Assembly: GCA_028281165.1 (NCBI GenBank)
Contig: JANQKI010000270.1
Coordinates: 1 to 44,663 of the forward strand
Reading direction: 5' to 3'
Source of the DNA: Opitutaceae bacterium
GTDB lineage: Bacteria; Verrucomicrobiota; Verrucomicrobiia; Opitutales; Opitutaceae
Length of the DNA: 44,663 bases
The notes beneath the pieces are model-generated. The model was given only the letters and a program-made list of their open reading frames with translations, made no database searches and had not been told where the DNA came from. Of this stretch, positions 41,472-44,663 are shown in pieces. Every line of letters begins with the position of its first letter. The first letter of the stretch is position 1. The translations under genes and the position numbers were made by a program.

Positions 41472-42575
41472 ATGCAAGTACATGAAGGATTCGTATTTCA
41501 TCTCGATTGGCCCCAGGAATATCCTGAAGCCTTTCCCGCCGAAGTGGGCGGCTGGCTGATCTCGCATCGTCCGATTACCGGCATCCGACTCTTGTCAAAT
41601 TCAAACGAGCTTCTGGGAGAGGTGGAGCGGCCGGATGTTCGTGAAGCCTTTCCTATCTACGATTATGTCTTTGGCTTCTCCGGTGTGATCGCAGCTGAGA
41701 AACTGGATGGCAAACTGACCTTCGAGCTTATTTTTGAGGATCAATCAGTATGCGTGGAGCAACCTCTATCGCCGCGTCCCTCCGTTCCTTCGTTTTTGAA
41801 TCGACTCCTTTTGACTCTCGGAATCCGTTGGCTGGAAACGCGTCGTCGCTGGTCCCGCAGCGAAGAGGCTGCTTGGCCTTTCACTCTCAGGCGAGAACTC
41901 TTGCAGATCCGTCGCGAGTGCGGCGAATCCTTTCGCTGCCTAGAACTTCAGAGAATCCTTTCGCTCTTCGCTCGAGAAAGGCCCTCTGCTAATGTAGTGC
42001 AAATTGGAGTTGGGGATGGCGTGCTGGTTGATCCGCTTTCATCGTACTGGGATAAGACTTCCTGGAGAGGAGTCCTTGTCGAGCCCTTGCCCCATTTGAG
42101 CGAATCTTTGAAGGAACGTTTTGCGGATAATCCGAACATTTCAGTAATTCAAGCTGTTGTATCTGAAAATGACGGTACAGCCACGTTTTATCGCCTAGCT
42201 CACGCTTACGAAAACGCCCCCGGTTGGCATCAGATGCTTGGTTCGCTGGACAGAGAGGTTCCACTCAAGCATCGTTCTCTAATTCCGAATATCGACGATC
42301 TCATTACAGAAGAGCCCGTTCGATCTCTCCGACTTCAAACCCTCTTGAAGGAGCAAGGATTGTCTCGCTTCGATCTGATCGTTATCGATACGGAGGGCCA
42401 CGACTACAAGATTCTCAAGCAAATCGACTTCACGCGACAATCTCCCTCCCTTCTACTTTTCGAGCATCATCACCTGACTTCAGAGGAGCGTCAAGCCGCG
42501 TCCCAACTGCTATCGGAAAATGGATACAAATGGGCGGAGACCGAGGATGAGAACACTTTTGCTTGGAAATACTAG
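41472..42575 (+). CDS. FkbM-family methyltransferase with an N-terminal beta domain
   Basis: A 367-residue protein. The C-terminal ~200 residues form an S-adenosylmethionine methyltransferase of the FkbM type: NVVQIGVGDGVLVDPLSSY (SAM-binding GxGxG-like loop), GVLVEPLPHLSESLKERF, ISVIQAVVSENDGTATFY and FDLIVIDTEGHDYKIL. FkbM enzymes O-methylate sugars and other metabolites. Residues 1-110 form a separate beta-rich domain (WPQEYPEAFPAEVGGWLISH) of a kind seen fused to glycan-modifying enzymes. No glycosyltransferase neighbour is present, so the acceptor is unknown. Confidence 0.87.
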   Translation: MQVHEGFVFHLDWPQEYPEAFPAEVGGWLISHRPITGIRLLSNSNELLGEVERPDVREAFPIYDYVFGFSGVIAAEKLDGKLTFELIFEDQSVCVEQPLSPRPSVPSFLNRLLLTLGIRWLETRRRWSRSEEAAWPFTLRRELLQIRRECGESFRCLELQRILSLFARERPSANVVQIGVGDGVLVDPLSSYWDKTSWRGVLVEPLPHLSESLKERFADNPNISVIQAVVSENDGTATFYRLAHAYENAPGWHQMLGSLDREVPLKHRSLIPNIDDLITEEPVRSLRLQTLLKEQGLSRFDLIVIDTEGHDYKILKQIDFTRQSPSLLLFEHHHLTSEERQAASQLLSENGYKWAETEDENTFAWKY

Positions 42576-42627
42576 ATTTTGACTTATAAAATTCCGATTT
42601 TTCAGTTGGTCTGTATCAAACTAAAGC

Positions 42628-43452
42628 CTACGATGTTGCCCCAACTGAACGTAGTATCTCGCTAATTCGCTTAAGTCCTCTTTCTTCCGCGTGTTGAAGG
42701 GCGGTCTTTCCTTCGGCGTCCGTGGCCGAGACGTCCGCTCCGGCTTCCAAAAGTTGCTCCGTAACTTCATGACAATCGTCCCTCTGTGTCGCGTTCATTA
42801 TAAGAGGTGTCATTTGATAAAACTTCGATCCCTCGCGAACGTTGCGGCTATTGGCGTTGGCTCCAGCAGCGAGAAGCGCCCGAACGGAATCGGGAGCGTG
42901 CTCGCTTGCCCAATGCAGTGGCTTCCCGCCGATCCAGTTGATTTCGTCGGCTTCGATATCCGCTCCGGCATCAATCAGCATGGCAACGATGTCGGCATGG
43001 TTGTTGTGAGCTGGCCAGTGAAGCGGCGTATCGCCAATCCAACCACGTGAGTGAACACTCAAGGGATCTCTCTCCAAGTGCTTGCGAACCAAGTCTTTGT
43101 TTCCCTCTCGTCCAGCCAGATTAATCGTCAGGCCCAAGCCATTTGTACCGTCAGCCAAGTGGGGAATCTCATTTAGAAAATAATCTACAATGTGTTCATG
43201 TTTTTTCCATGACGCTTCCATTACGGGCGGATAGGTGTTCATCGGATTGGTGTAAACTTCCGCGCCTCGGTCTACCAATAGCTTGCATATCTCCAAGTTT
43301 CCATGAGCCGCCGCAAACTGGAGAACTGATCGATTATCATTTTTCTGAATACGCCGTGAATGAATCAGTCCGGGTTTCCATCTGAGAAGGGACTTGATGC
43401 CGGACAAATCATCCTTAGCAATGAGTTTAAAAATCTTCTGTGTCGGATCCAT
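42628..43452 (-). CDS. Ankyrin-repeat protein
   Basis: A 274-residue protein with six or seven ankyrin repeats, for example VLQFAAAHGNLEICKLLVDRG, GDTPLHWPAHNNHADIVAML, GKPLHWASEHAPDSVRALL and GKTALQHAEERGLKRISEIL. No signal peptide is present, so it is cytoplasmic. The repeats give a protein-binding surface; the partner is unknown. The gene is convergent with the FkbM gene, and the GNAT gene lies upstream on the same strand 45 bases away. Confidence 0.9.
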   Translation of the reverse strand: MDPTQKIFKLIAKDDLSGIKSLLRWKPGLIHSRRIQKNDNRSVLQFAAAHGNLEICKLLVDRGAEVYTNPMNTYPPVMEASWKKHEHIVDYFLNEIPHLADGTNGLGLTINLAGREGNKDLVRKHLERDPLSVHSRGWIGDTPLHWPAHNNHADIVAMLIDAGADIEADEINWIGGKPLHWASEHAPDSVRALLAAGANANSRNVREGSKFYQMTPLIMNATQRDDCHEVTEQLLEAGADVSATDAEGKTALQHAEERGLKRISEILRSVGATS

Positions 43453-43497
43453 TAAAAAAGTTTCTGTCGTAGACGTTTATATATCAGGAACCCACGC

Positions 43498-43995
43498 TTA
43501 GTGGTTCAGGAATTTTGAGTATCTAAGCTCTTCAAACTCTTGTCCATCGATTTGGAAGCTTTTCTTTTCTCCATCAGGTAGAAATCCATTCTTTTCGTAA
43601 AACGCGATTCCGATTGGATTTGTGGATAATACCCAGAGATAAACGCTGTTTGTAGTGATCTCTTTTTCTATCTTCTTCCAAAACCTGGTTCTGATTCCGC
43701 TGCTATAATATTTTGGATCTAGATAGATAGCTGTCAGCTCTGTTGCTTCCTCAAGATCTCTATCTCTAGCCTTCGCAATGTTAAGAAAGCCGATGACCTT
43801 AGGATCATCGTTTTCAGCTACAAAAAGCTTCCCACCATTTTCAATACAAGATCGCCACATGGCTTGGCGTTTGCCAACATCGAGAGATTCTAGAAAAGCT
43901 GCTGGTAGCGAATCCTTGTAGGCAGTCTGCCAAGAGCGGACGTGGATTTTCGCAATCCGCTCTGCATCAGCCATCACCGCTTTTCTTACATTCAT
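43498..43995 (-). CDS. GNAT-family N-acetyltransferase
   Basis: A 165-residue cytoplasmic acetyltransferase. MNVRKAVMADAERIAKIHVRSWQTAY is the classic GNAT beginning; the acetyl-CoA loop lies in LTAIYLDPKYYSSGIRTRFWKKI, a modified form of the Q/RxxGxG/A motif, and AFYEKNGFLPDGEKKSF is the usual last part. The loop lacks the full glycine pattern, so cofactor binding may be altered. Substrate unknown. Confidence 0.9.
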   Translation of the reverse strand: MNVRKAVMADAERIAKIHVRSWQTAYKDSLPAAFLESLDVGKRQAMWRSCIENGGKLFVAENDDPKVIGFLNIAKARDRDLEEATELTAIYLDPKYYSSGIRTRFWKKIEKEITTNSVYLWVLSTNPIGIAFYEKNGFLPDGEKKSFQIDGQEFEELRYSKFLNH

Positions 43996-44070
43996 ACGTC
44001 AATTCCATTCGCGAGTCTCAGTGAATTCTAGGATGGTTTTTCCAAAACAGGAATTCGGAATCGATGAAGG

Positions 44071-44406
44071 TTATATGTTGATCAAACCTTCTTTTTCCTC
44101 TCCACTTTCCACCATCAGGTCGCAATCGTTTTCTATTAAACTAAGATTGATACAAAAATAGTACCCCGAGTAAACCCAGAACCTCATTCTATCTTTAATT
44201 GGAACCATTTCTTTATGTAGTTCCTTATAACGAAGTGGATCGCAGTATACGGCCGTAGCGTTTTCAGCTGGATCGTGGGAAATTTTAAATTTTTCTCCTT
44301 TTTTAAGAATTCGATCATAGCCTCCTGTGAAGGACTTAGACCAAGATGTCATACAAATAATATTGATATCTTTTTTGGGGGAGTAGATCTGACCTGTTTT
44401 TACCAT
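44071..44406 (-). CDS. Hypothetical protein
   Basis: A 111-residue cytoplasmic protein that I do not recognise. It begins MVKTGQIYSPKKDINIICMT and contains KILKKGEKFKISHDPAENATA-like text (ILKKGEKFKISHDPAENA) and a hydrophobic aromatic part MRFWVYSGYYFCINLSLIE. No signal peptide or known motif is seen. Its composition is more A/T-rich than most neighbours, which could hint at a recent arrival. The MazG-like gene lies 39 bases upstream in the same direction. Confidence 0.6.
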   Translation of the reverse strand: MVKTGQIYSPKKDINIICMTSWSKSFTGGYDRILKKGEKFKISHDPAENATAVYCDPLRYKELHKEMVPIKDRMRFWVYSGYYFCINLSLIENDCDLMVESGEEKEGLINI

Positions 44407-44445
44407 GGCCGAAAGTGAACAATTGCATTTTTTGTATTCAGAATT

Positions 44446-44663
44446 TCAGGAATTTGTCTTGTATAGGAAAATACGGTCTTTAAATCCGCCGCGTTGGCTC
44501 GCCTTCTTCTCTCGAACTTTCTCAAGTTCCTTTTTGTCAGATCCAGTCGCTTCCGCTATAGCATAGACAACTTCTAAGACATCGGCGAGTTCTTCGAGCG
44601 TTTCATCCTGCATAAATTCCTCGACTTCCTCTTTCAGCTTTTTCTTCAGTTCTTCGATATACT
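44446..44663 (-). CDS. MazG-like nucleotide pyrophosphohydrolase, 5' end cut by the window
   Basis: The last 72 codons of a minus-strand gene whose start lies beyond the window. The translated end includes ELKKKLKEEVEEFMQDETLEE, LADVLEVVYAIAEATG and KASQRGGFKDRIFLYKTNS. The EExxE-12-28-ExxD-type helical pattern (EEVEEF then ELADVLE) and the RGGF end match MazG-like/phosphoribosyl-ATP pyrophosphohydrolase-superfamily proteins, which hydrolyse nucleoside triphosphates or related substrates. No start can be judged. Confidence 0.78.
   Translation of the reverse strand, partial: YIEELKKKLKEEVEEFMQDETLEELADVLEVVYAIAEATGSDKKELEKVREKKASQRGGFKDRIFLYKTNS

Noticed and set aside
1..44663. tRNA, rRNA, riboswitches, insertion sequences or prophage
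   Set aside because: No cloverleaf, rRNA-like segment, glycine-riboswitch core or transposase/integrase gene was found by reading both strands; covariance-model searches were not possible.

Overview
The window reads as a chromosomal segment of a marine-type Verrucomicrobiota bacterium, most likely Opitutae (Puniceicoccales or Opitutales). This assignment is inferred from gene content: two secreted sulfatases, a DUF5060 glycoside hydrolase, a DUF1593 protein, a MoxR/Bat operon, a Ste24-type protease, and a secreted protein ending in the FYRI-type tail that I associate with this phylum. No rRNA, tRNA, CRISPR array, integrase or transposase was seen. Genes are densely packed with mixed strands and ordinary gaps.

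Layout. 1-0.8 kb: end of gcvT, then gcvH (glycine cleavage). 1-4.1 kb: a sulfatase, a sugar-isomerase-like TIM barrel and a hotdog-fold protein, followed by a palindromic REP-like element. 4.2-7.9 kb: a LysR regulator divergent from a TauE/SafE permease, a DJ-1/PfpI protein, and a translationally coupled DCC-DUF2071 pair. 7.9-15.6 kb: a LacI-controlled secreted degradation module made of lacI, a sulfatase, a beta-propeller protein, a DUF5060 glycoside hydrolase and a DUF1593 protein. 15.7-20.3 kb: HAD phosphatase, two secreted unknowns, acyltransferase, DUF3817 and DinB proteins. 20.7-22.9 kb: a secreted protein built from ten dockerin/EF-hand-like repeats, and a PrxQ-like peroxiredoxin. 23-25.6 kb: mtnA, a lipoprotein and a TlpA-like thioredoxin. 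25.7-33.1 kb: a six-gene minus-strand MoxR/Bat operon with a BatD-BatE fusion. 33.3-36.9 kb: xseB-dxs and a Ste24 protease. 37-44.7 kb: kelch lipoprotein, nrtS/DksA-like pair, P-loop kinase, PQQ-like propeller, FkbM methyltransferase, ankyrin protein, GNAT, an unknown and a truncated MazG-like gene.

The strongest new signal is a 15-bp inverted repeat, GTATTA-N3-TAATAC, with perfect arms. It occurs three times, and only in front of lacI, in the divergent gap between the sulfatase and the propeller/hydrolase genes, and in front of the DUF1593 gene. In the third copy the spacer and right arm contain TATAAT. I read it as the operator of this LacI protein, defining an autoregulated regulon for taking apart a sulfated or decorated glycan outside the cytoplasm. 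The substrate is unknown.

The second is the repeat protein at 20734-21837. Its ten EF-hand-like repeats alternate between two types, each with one cysteine at a fixed but different place, so it is best seen as five tandem two-loop dockerin-like modules, each with a possible disulfide. Other points of interest are the BatD-BatE fusion, the degenerate metal site of the DUF58 protein, and a nested palindromic repeat at 4161-4219.
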